A DNA stretch of 19,287 bases from the NCBI GenBank assembly GCA_949065595.1, contig CARSXK010000020.1, positions 1 to 19,287 on the forward strand, written 5' to 3'. This document shows positions 13,186-19,287 of this stretch, one piece after another (position 1 is the first letter of the stretch; each line of letters starts with the position of its first letter). Source of the DNA: UBA5026 sp949065595 (GTDB lineage Bacteria > Bacillota_I > Bacilli_A > RF39 > UBA660). The notes beneath the pieces were generated by a model. The model worked only from the letters and a program-made list of their open reading frames with translations. It did not search any database and was not told where the DNA came from. Position numbers and translations under genes: made by a program.

Positions 13186-13213
13186 ATTATATCAAAAATA
13201 TTCATTTTGTCAA
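13186..13213 (-). promoter_or_regulatory. Near-consensus promoter of OLE RNA
   Basis: On the minus strand perfect TTGACA (13208-13213), 16-base spacer, TATAAT (13186-13191) preceded by TGA, an extended -10. It predicts a start near 13179 and high constitutive output. Confidence 0.85.
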
Positions 13214-13246
13214 ATTCATCCAATACTTTAATATATGCAATTTACT

Positions 13247-13286
13247 AAAAAAATACATTTTAACTAAACCAAAAATAAAAGTATTT
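13247..13286 (-). terminator. Possible terminator after the amidoligase-like gene
   Basis: Minus-strand AAATAC (13281-13286) pairs with GTATTT (13251-13256), with further A-T pairing inside, followed by a T run. The stem is AT-rich and weak. Confidence 0.4.
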
Positions 13287-13298
13287 ATAATTGAAATA

Positions 13299-14207
13299 TT
13301 ATTTAGTTTTAACTTTACCATAATCTATTCCAATATATTGTTTTAAAAAGTAAATCTTATCAATATCTTCTTTGAAAATCAGATTAGCAAACTCAATTGC
13401 TTTTTCAATATGTAAAATTTCATAATCATTAATACAACTTCTGTAAGTTGCATGAAACAAATTATATTCTAATCTTTCATAATCAAACAACGCACTAGCA
13501 ATATACTGAAGTATATGATAAAAGGTATTAATATAATTTTGCCATAACAAAGCATCATTTGTCCCATTTGGTGTTCTAAATTCAATAACAGAAACTGGAA
13601 TAGTAGATTTTCTATGGAGTATTTCCCCTCTATTCATCAAATGATTTTGATTCATTTTTAGCCTTATGGCATATCTTTTTGAATCAAAACAACTGCATAT
13701 CATTTCATTCGAATTGTTGCATCGTATCATACGGACTAATTCAGGTGTAATTGGTAATGCATACGTAAGCGCAGAATTTCTGATATGAAAATCGAATCCC
13801 CTTGAAAAACGAAATAGGATATCCTCATAATAAGAAAAGAATTTCAAAAATGGCACCAATTTATCCTCTTGAAATGGGACATCCAAATTCACCTGAAAAC
13901 TTGCATTTTGAAAAGTTGGATTGATATACTTTAAAGTTTTACTTAATTTAAATAATAAATTCCAAGTTTCCTTTCTATTTGTTAAAGGAGGAGAAACAAT
14001 TTCTAATCCACCATACAGTAACGATAAATCCTCCATTATCTCCCACGAATCATCTAATTTATTTTTAATCAATCTTTCTGTATTATTATAATCTATCTCT
14101 TCCATTTCAATTTCGATACCAAAAATCGATTTCTGGTCAAAATGAAGTAAATGTCGATAGTTTAGTTCCGTTTTTATTACGTCTTCTATTAATTCTTTTT
14201 CTTGCAT
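13299..14207 (-). CDS. Amidoligase-like protein (COOH-NH2 ligase family)
   Basis: 302 residues from ATG 14207 (AAGGAAG upstream); the ATG 14 codons earlier has no ribosome site. Motifs typical of the putative amidoligase family (PF12224, glutamine-synthetase/GCS-like fold) appear in order: FGIEIEME (29-36), GGLEIVSPPL (66-75), SFQVNLDV (103-110) and VIEFRTPNGT (207-216). The two acidic G-x-E-x-E-like and E-I/F-V/R motifs would bind metal-ATP. Such enzymes are predicted to form an amide or peptide bond between an acid and an amine; substrates are mostly unknown. No membrane segment. It stands alone between the OLE locus and an ABC operon, with no obvious partner enzyme such as an amidotransferase or gamma-glutamyl cyclotransferase nearby. 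The family call is from motif memory. Confidence 0.75.
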   Translation of the reverse strand: MQEKELIEDVIKTELNYRHLLHFDQKSIFGIEIEMEEIDYNNTERLIKNKLDDSWEIMEDLSLLYGGLEIVSPPLTNRKETWNLLFKLSKTLKYINPTFQNASFQVNLDVPFQEDKLVPFLKFFSYYEDILFRFSRGFDFHIRNSALTYALPITPELVRMIRCNNSNEMICSCFDSKRYAIRLKMNQNHLMNRGEILHRKSTIPVSVIEFRTPNGTNDALLWQNYINTFYHILQYIASALFDYERLEYNLFHATYRSCINDYEILHIEKAIEFANLIFKEDIDKIYFLKQYIGIDYGKVKTK

Positions 14208-14268
14208 AATTTTTTCTTCCTTTTTTATATTTATATTGTATTCTATCATATTTTCGTTATATTACAAC

Positions 14269-14294
14269 AAAAAAAGAGAAGCAATTCACTTCTC
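14269..14294 (-). terminator. Terminator of the ABC exporter operon
   Basis: Minus-strand GAGAAG/CTTCTC (14276-14281 with 14289-14294), 7-base loop, followed by seven Ts (14269-14275). Confidence 0.82.
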
Positions 14295-14359
14295 GTTATT
14301 TTTAATATAGAAATGTATCTGTATCAGTAGCACAATTAGAATACATGAACATACAAGCA

Positions 14360-16942
14360 TTAAATATTTTCCTCGCGAATGGCGTCTAATATATTTTCTT
14401 TCTTGATTTTACTACTCGCATACCACATTGTCAAAAAGACAATCAGGAAAACACCTAGTATAACAATGCCAATACTATGCCATGGAATTACAAATTGTTG
14501 ATCTACCATGTCATCAAATGCCAAGAAAAACAAATATACCACACCTATCGATACAGGGATTCCATACAACAGTGATTTGATTCCAAAGAAAATGCTTTCA
14601 AATGCTAAAATTTTATTAAATCCATTTGGTGTTAATCCCATGCTTCTTAACATCGCAAATTCCTTTCTTCTCAAATTGATACTGGTATTAATGGTATTGA
14701 AAACACTGGTGACACCAATTAAAGTTACAAGTGTGATAAATCCATATAGTAACATTTTTACAACGAAAACAAGGTTATTCATCAACTTCATTTCTTCTTT
14801 AACATTAACATAGCTATATAAGCCACCAGCCTCTGTTTCTAGTAATTTGGATAGACTTTTATCCAATTTGTCATATTTAGAAGCTTTTATCATTACATTT
14901 TTTATTGTAGAACTACCAATTCCAATTTCTTCTCTTGCAAAAATATCATTATATTTTGGATACATATTTTCTGATACAACAATAATCAATCGTTCCTCAT
15001 AAGCACCTGTAATATATAAATCAAATCCCATAGGATATTTTTCGGTAAAATAGAAATTTCCAATTTCTCTTGAGCACACGACTTCATCTTTTTCTGTTTC
15101 TTCATCATAATTATTATAATTATGAAGACAAAGTGGTAATGTATCAGGTAACCATTTGTATTTTTTCATACGAACTGTTTTTCTAGAATTTTCTGTATAA
15201 TAAGTACTTTTGGTATAATTAATGATAATTGGTCTTTCTTCTTTTAATCCAATTTCGCCTTTAAAACGATTGTAACTCTCTTGATCTAATCCAATCAATA
15301 ACACATCGATTTCATCATCTTTTTGAATATCCAATTTTGCTTGTTCTAAAAATTTTTCTTCATAATTTTCATTACTAATCCCTTTGGTAAAATATTCAGA
15401 TGTCTCTGTAATTACAATATCTTCCACTTGTTCATGATTTTTGATTTGATCGATTATCTTCTCTTGATTTTCTGAAGTTCCAAATGTTGCAATCATATCA
15501 TAATTAGGAAGTCCTGTATAGTCTATCGATGTGGATATTCCATAGTACATAATTCCACTAAATGACACAAACAAAACAATACTAATAAATAAAGAGATAA
15601 TTGTAATACGATATTTTCGCTTATTTCGTTTGATATTTTTTAAAGCAAGTTCTCCTTCCATTCCAAAAAGAATTCGTACCCATTTTCTTGTTTTTATTTT
15701 TTTAGAGTTGATTTTAATGTCATCATTTTGCCGTATGGCCTCAATTGGCGTGATGCGACTTGCCTTTCTGGCTGGTAAATGAGCAGATATCAAAATAACA
15801 ACAATCATAAATAAAATAGGAATTTCAATAAATAATGGATAAGCGGATAAGGCCAGTGGAACTGCAAAGGCTTCTGGTAATAAATGATTGATAATAGCAA
15901 TCACGATTCCAATTCCTACAAAGGCTCCTAAAATTCCAAGAGGTATTCCGATGATTCCTACTAAAAAGGCTTCAAAAAATACTGTTTTACGTAATTGTTT
16001 TTTTGTAGTACCAATGCTCGAAAACAAACCAAATTGTTTTTTACGCTCCATAACAGATATCGCAAAAGAATTGTAAATTACAATTATACATCCAATGGAT
16101 ACTAGGGTAAGTACAATTAAGATTACCTTCGTCATTGAAGATATCATATTATTGTATTTGCTTACTCCAGAAAGAGAAAGTAAAGACGAATTGTACCTGA
16201 TTTTTGCATCTTCATGTCCAATGTTTTTTAAAATGGTTTGTGTATTGGAATATGTATCTTTTGTTTTTTTATAAGTAAGATAAACATTTAGGGAACTAAT
16301 ATCAGTATGCTGATCTAATGTGATACAAGGAAAAGCATAATTAGAGTATTCTGTTTCTGTATAATTTCCATCCAAAATTCCTACAATTTGATACGTTTTT
16401 GAAGTTTCATTACTCAATTCAAAGCGATGATTCCATTCAAATGATTCTGGATTTTGTTCATCGACTGCATTTTCCATAAGTGATCCTAATGATAATGTAA
16501 TTTTGTTTCCAACTTGATAGATTTCATCCAAATATAAGATTGAACTTGGAATCACGATTTCATTTTCATTTTCAGGCATTCTTCCTTCTTTTAAAGTAAA
16601 TGTTTTTAACATTTCCAAATTGACTGCACTTACTTCAATAAATCCTTTATAACTATCTTGTTCTAATCTAGAATATCCCAATATTTTAGCATAATCTACA
16701 TGTTTGACTTTGATGTTTTTCTTTATAATATCCAATTTTTGGACATCTATATTTTCAATCATAACATGATGTGAGCCTTCTGTTTGCATAATCATTTTGA
16801 CACTATTATCACGTAGGGATGAAAAGAGTAAGCCAATTCCAACCATTAGGGCTGTTGATAAAATTACCCCAATAATAGTTACAATGGTTCTTTTTTTATT
16901 CATCATCATATGTTTGATGGTTAACTTATTTAATATATTCAT
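14360..16942 (-). CDS. ABC transporter permease, duplicated FtsX/MacB type
   Basis: 860 residues, ATG 16942 overlapping the stop of the ATPase gene (TAATG). Two similar halves are each built as one helix, an extracellular domain and three helices: TM1 about 17-40, FtsX-like block about 265-400 (ILTLVSIGCIIVIYN, then FGLFSSIGTTKKQLR), TM5 about 445-468, and second FtsX block about 725-850 (LIGVTSVFNTINTS, then FAMLRSMGLTPNGFNK). The SxG(T/L)T coupling motif is present in both halves. The large extracellular domains resemble MacB periplasmic-core domains. The fused duplicated form works as a monomer with two ATPase copies and typically extrudes lipids, peptides or antibiotics, or signals to the cell wall. 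Substrate unknown; LolCDE/MacB-like mechanotransmission is known of the family. Confidence 0.92.
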   Translation of the reverse strand: MNILNKLTIKHMMMNKKRTIVTIIGVILSTALMVGIGLLFSSLRDNSVKMIMQTEGSHHVMIENIDVQKLDIIKKNIKVKHVDYAKILGYSRLEQDSYKGFIEVSAVNLEMLKTFTLKEGRMPENENEIVIPSSILYLDEIYQVGNKITLSLGSLMENAVDEQNPESFEWNHRFELSNETSKTYQIVGILDGNYTETEYSNYAFPCITLDQHTDISSLNVYLTYKKTKDTYSNTQTILKNIGHEDAKIRYNSSLLSLSGVSKYNNMISSMTKVILIVLTLVSIGCIIVIYNSFAISVMERKKQFGLFSSIGTTKKQLRKTVFFEAFLVGIIGIPLGILGAFVGIGIVIAIINHLLPEAFAVPLALSAYPLFIEIPILFMIVVILISAHLPARKASRITPIEAIRQNDDIKINSKKIKTRKWVRILFGMEGELALKNIKRNKRKYRITIISLFISIVLFVSFSGIMYYGISTSIDYTGLPNYDMIATFGTSENQEKIIDQIKNHEQVEDIVITETSEYFTKGISNENYEEKFLEQAKLDIQKDDEIDVLLIGLDQESYNRFKGEIGLKEERPIIINYTKSTYYTENSRKTVRMKKYKWLPDTLPLCLHNYNNYDEETEKDEVVCSREIGNFYFTEKYPMGFDLYITGAYEERLIIVVSENMYPKYNDIFAREEIGIGSSTIKNVMIKASKYDKLDKSLSKLLETEAGGLYSYVNVKEEMKLMNNLVFVVKMLLYGFITLVTLIGVTSVFNTINTSINLRRKEFAMLRSMGLTPNGFNKILAFESIFFGIKSLLYGIPVSIGVVYLFFLAFDDMVDQQFVIPWHSIGIVILGVFLIVFLTMWYASSKIKKENILDAIREENI

Positions 16943-17622
16943 TATTTCACCAACTCATCACTTATGATTTTTCCATCTTCAATGGTAATGATTCTTCCTG
17001 CATTTAAAGCAAGTTCATGATCATGCGTAATCATGATAATGGTTTGTTTATATTTTTCATTGGATAATTTGAGTAGCTCAATAATTTCTTTGCTACTTCT
17101 ACTATCTAAATTTCCTGTTGGCTCATCTGCAAGTAACAAAGCAGGATGATTCATCAAGGCTCTACCAATACTCACCCTTTGTTGCTGTCCCCCAGATAGT
17201 TCATTTGGTAAATGTTTTACACGATTTTGTAATCCGAGAGTATCAATCAACTCATCTAGATATTTTTCATCTGGCTTTTTATTGTCTAGTAATATGGGTA
17301 ATGTCATATTTTCAGCTACATTTAAAATAGGGATTAAGTTATAAAATTGATAAATTAAACCCACTTGTCTTCTTCTAAAAATAGCCAAGTGTGTCTCATT
17401 TAACTGATAGACATCTTCTCCTCCTACATATACTTTCCCACTGGTTGGTCTATCCACACCTCCCAAAATGTGCAATAAAGTACTTTTTCCAGAACCACTC
17501 GCACCAACAATGGCCACAAATTCTCCTTTTTCTACACAAAAACTAATATGATCTAAAGCAATTACTTCTGTGTCTCCTTTTCCATACGTTTTACACAAAT
17601 TCTCAACTTTTAATATTTCCAT
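16942..17622 (-). CDS. ABC transporter ATPase, LolD/MacB family
   Basis: 226 residues from ATG 17622 (GAGAGGAG seven bases upstream; the longer frame lacks a ribosome site). All nucleotide-binding motifs are intact: Walker A GASGSGKST (40-48), Q-loop Gln92 (YQFYNLIP), signature LSGGQQQR (142-149), Walker B ALLLADEPTGNLD (161-173) and switch His200 (ITHDHE). The GNLD sequence after Walker B is typical of the LolD/MacB/FtsE group. It drives the permease encoded downstream, with a one-base stop/start overlap (TAATG) that suggests coupled translation. No sensor kinase or response regulator is adjacent, so the half-site array upstream must be served by a regulator encoded elsewhere. Confidence 0.95.
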   Translation of the reverse strand: MEILKVENLCKTYGKGDTEVIALDHISFCVEKGEFVAIVGASGSGKSTLLHILGGVDRPTSGKVYVGGEDVYQLNETHLAIFRRRQVGLIYQFYNLIPILNVAENMTLPILLDNKKPDEKYLDELIDTLGLQNRVKHLPNELSGGQQQRVSIGRALMNHPALLLADEPTGNLDSRSSKEIIELLKLSNEKYKQTIIMITHDHELALNAGRIITIEDGKIISDELVK

Positions 17623-17644
17623 ACTTTTTCTCCTCTCTAAATAC

Positions 17645-17650
17645 ATTCTA
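17645..17650 (-). promoter_or_regulatory. Possible activator-dependent -10 of the ABC operon
   Basis: TAGAAT on the minus strand, with no good -35 but with the GTCAT repeats (17661-17699) exactly where a response regulator would bind. Alternative to the promoter at 17714-17743. Confidence 0.35.
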
Positions 17651-17660
17651 CTTTTACCAT

Positions 17661-17700
17661 ATGACTATTTCATGACTTTTTTTATGACAATTTTGTCATA
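17661..17700. repeat. ATGAC half-site array, probable operator of the ABC operon
   Basis: On the + strand ATGAC occurs at 17661, 17672 and 17684, with an inverted GTCAT at 17695, at 11-, 12- and 11-base steps. The last two form the perfect palindrome TATGACAA-TT-TTGTCATA (17683-17700). Regular helical-turn spacing suggests cooperative protein binding. Confidence 0.6.
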
Positions 17701-17713
17701 CACTACAAATGGA

Positions 17714-17743
17714 ATTATATCATAATACAAAAGAAAAAACCAA
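17714..17743 (-). promoter_or_regulatory. Putative SigA promoter of the ABC operon
   Basis: On the minus strand TTGGTT (17738-17743), 18-base spacer, TATAAT (17714-17719) preceded by TGA (extended -10). The half-site array would lie downstream of the start, as a repressor site would. Confidence 0.5.
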
Positions 17744-17752
17744 CTTGGTTTT
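17734..17752 (-). terminator. Terminator after the gene at 17755-18282
   Basis: Minus-strand AAAACCA-AGT-TGGTTTT with more Ts, two bases past the TAA stop. It overlaps the -35 of the ABC promoter. Confidence 0.6.
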
Positions 17753-17754
17753 CA

Positions 17755-18282
17755 TTATTGTTTGATATAAGGCTTTTTTTGAATATCCATTTCAGAATCA
17801 AAATTTATCATATTGGGCATTCCCTTTAATATGGTTCCTTCCACCATTGTTCTTTCTTGTTCTTCTGGTTTTTTGTTATCTAATCTTTTAGGCTCTTCAG
17901 CAACCTTGACTTTTTCTGAATCTTTTTGGAAAGTGTGCTCTTGATTTTTTTCTTTCTGTACTTCATTTTTCGATTGTTCTAACAATTGATAATATTCATT
18001 TTTTATAGTTTTTATCTTTTGTTCTTTCTTTTGAAAAGAAGCAAGGAAAAAGGCAAAGTGACCAATTGAAATCAAAGGAATACTCACCATAATGAATGGA
18101 GTGGATTTTATGATAATCAACATTGCAATTACAGCTATCACTGAAATACCTAAACTTAAAATAATACGTTTTTTCAATTTATTTTCTTCTTTTTGGCAAA
18201 GATTCTCCATAACTAATATATTATTTTTTGGCATCTTTAAATTTTGCCTTTCGACTTGCGTCATTTTTCTCATTTCCTGCAT
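17755..18282 (-). CDS. Two-helix membrane protein with charged tail, unknown function
   Basis: 175 residues from ATG 18282; an AGGA lies close upstream, and the start falls seven bases after the stop of the preceding gene. The longer frame overlaps that gene and is not preferred. A charged N-terminus (1-38) is followed by two membrane spans (about 40-58 and 62-82) in hairpin arrangement. A long hydrophilic, Lys/Glu/Gln-rich tail (about 84-175) follows, with coiled-coil character at first (KKEQKIKTIKNEYYQLLEQSKNEVQKEK). Both ends would be cytoplasmic. I recognise no family. It shares an operon with the coiled-coil protein at 18290-19162, which suggests a joint role at the membrane, perhaps as scaffold and anchor; this is inference. 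Confidence 0.75.
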   Translation of the reverse strand: MQEMRKMTQVERQNLKMPKNNILVMENLCQKEENKLKKRIILSLGISVIAVIAMLIIIKSTPFIMVSIPLISIGHFAFFLASFQKKEQKIKTIKNEYYQLLEQSKNEVQKEKNQEHTFQKDSEKVKVAEEPKRLDNKKPEEQERTMVEGTILKGMPNMINFDSEMDIQKKPYIKQ

Positions 18283-18289
18283 ATAATTC

Positions 18290-19162
18290 CTACTTTCTAA
18301 TAAATTGACTACAATCAGCGAGTCCATTACTTTGTAATGGATTTATACTCTGGTATTCACATCCAGCTTGTAAAAGCATCTCTCTAATTTGTTTTAATTC
18401 GTTTTGATATGTTTGATTTTCCTCTTCTAATCTTTGAATTTCTTTTTCTTTGATTGTTCTTCTGGCTTTGATTTTTGTCATAAAGTCACTCGCCTGTTGG
18501 AAAATGATATCCACTTTGTTAGCATCATTTAGTAATCTTTTTTGTATCGTTGGGTAAACTCTTTCCTGTTCCACTTTTTGTTTTAACTTCCGCTGCTTAT
18601 ATTCTTGTTCTTGATGAAGACTATTTTGAATGCGTTCATAGTCTTTTAATAAATGTTCTAATCTTGCCTGCATAGAATCTAATTCATAGCGGTGTAGTTT
18701 TTTTAAAATCGCATGATTTAAGCATATAAAACGAAACAGTTGCTCCTTTATGGATACCTTTTCTCCCAATTCTTCTAAAGCCAACTGATTATTTTGGCGA
18801 TAAAACTGAACAAATAATTGAAGGTTATTTATTTTCTTCTTTTTTTTCAAGTATTCTATCATCAATTTGATCAATCGCATTTTTTGCTCTTTTTCATAAA
18901 TTGCATCTGCTAATAATTCAATTTGTTCTGCATAGTTTAATAAAACTCGATTTTCTTTATCACATTGTCCATCATGATTTTCTCTCATTTTGGCTGCAAT
19001 TATGTTCTTTTTTTTCTCAACTTTGGAAAGCAATTCTAAACATTTTTGATATGCATTATCAGAAGTAAGCTCTTGTGTTAAAGCGGCAATTGTTTGCGCG
19101 TTTTTTTGAATAAGTCCTTCTCGATTTATCATTACATACCATAAAAATCCATATACATTCAT
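18290..19162 (-). CDS. Coiled-coil protein of unknown function
   Basis: 290 residues from ATG 19162 (GGGGGATGA four bases upstream; the GTG-like start five codons earlier is less likely). After a short N-terminal segment with aromatic residues (MNVYGFLWYVMINREGL), nearly the whole protein is helical and charged. Long heptad-like stretches appear at about 35-70, 80-115, 170-215 and 230-265 (for example KARRTIKEKEIQRLEEENQ). There is no signal peptide and no clear membrane span, so it is likely cytoplasmic. The C-terminus contains two Cys (GCEYQS and ADCSQF). I recognise no family. It is the first gene of a two-gene operon with a strong promoter and the membrane protein seven bases downstream. 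Confidence 0.75.
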   Translation of the reverse strand: MNVYGFLWYVMINREGLIQKNAQTIAALTQELTSDNAYQKCLELLSKVEKKKNIIAAKMRENHDGQCDKENRVLLNYAEQIELLADAIYEKEQKMRLIKLMIEYLKKKKKINNLQLFVQFYRQNNQLALEELGEKVSIKEQLFRFICLNHAILKKLHRYELDSMQARLEHLLKDYERIQNSLHQEQEYKQRKLKQKVEQERVYPTIQKRLLNDANKVDIIFQQASDFMTKIKARRTIKEKEIQRLEEENQTYQNELKQIREMLLQAGCEYQSINPLQSNGLADCSQFIRK

Positions 19163-19188
19163 TGCTTCATCCCCCAATACATTGCCCT

Positions 19189-19217
19189 ATTCTAGCATAC
19201 GGTATATGGATTGTCAA
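19189..19217 (-). promoter_or_regulatory. SigA promoter of the coiled-coil/membrane-protein operon
   Basis: On the minus strand perfect TTGACA (19212-19217), 17-base spacer, TAGAAT (19189-19194) preceded by TGC, an extended -10. Confidence 0.8.
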
Positions 19218-19287
19218 ATTTTCTTATTTTTCAGATAGTGTTGCCAAAGTGTGGAGATATAGAAAAAAATCATGAAAACCAAATAAA

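Noticed and set aside
14250..14268. Longer N-terminus of the amidoligase-like gene starting at 14249
   Set aside because: No ribosome site; the internal ATG 14207 has AAGGAAG and gives a family-like start.
1..19287. CRISPR array, insertion sequence, tRNA or rRNA
   Set aside because: No regularly spaced direct repeats with spacers, no transposase-like protein, no cloverleaf or rRNA signature seen on either strand by eye.

Overview
The window looks like a chromosomal segment of a low-GC, spore-forming Bacillota, probably an anaerobic member of class Bacilli. The genes are very AT-rich, have Gram-positive Shine-Dalgarno sites (AAGGAGG, GGTGAT), -35/-10 promoters of the SigA type, and use TGA as a stop, so the code is 11 and not the mycoplasma code. 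A clear CotE spore-coat homologue points to sporulation. This placement is inferred from gene content and is not proven.

Layout. Positions 1-888 (+ strand) hold two very AT-rich small ORFs of unknown function. The second is interrupted by a false assembly gap: ten Ns followed by an Illumina i7 index and adapter, flanked by a 21-base duplication. Positions 889-1213 are intergenic and hold back-to-back terminators. From 1214 to 3380 (- strand) lie a membrane-anchored protein, a 57-residue protein, a small heat-shock protein and a lipoprotein with two DUF4358-like repeats. A divergent promoter flanked by a 12-bp inverted repeat separates that lipoprotein from a + strand FAD oxidoreductase/Rieske fusion, whose 3' end overlaps a convergent kinase-fold gene. 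From 5753 to 9284 is a cell-wall operon (alpha/beta hydrolase, murF, ddl). It is followed upstream by a Cys-rich 104-residue protein, then khpA and rpsP (all - strand). cotE (+) sits divergently from rpsP behind a SigE/SigK-like promoter.

The most notable locus is 11961-13213. A four-helix membrane protein resembling OapA (DUF21/CorB-like) lies directly downstream of an approximately 600-nt intergenic region. That region is less AT-rich than its flanks, dense in base-pairing, and driven by a near-consensus extended -10 promoter. Together these match an OLE (ornate, large, extremophilic) RNA and its membrane partner. Further upstream are a stand-alone amidoligase-like gene, a MacB/LolCDE-type ABC exporter pair behind an array of ATGAC half-sites at 11-12 bp spacing, and a two-gene operon for a coiled-coil protein and a two-helix membrane protein.

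Working together: hydrolase-MurF-Ddl make and load the D-Ala-D-Ala end of the peptidoglycan precursor. rpsP-khpA are ribosome/RNA housekeeping. OLE RNA and OapA are predicted to form a membrane ribonucleoprotein. The remaining genes are envelope, stress or unassigned functions.
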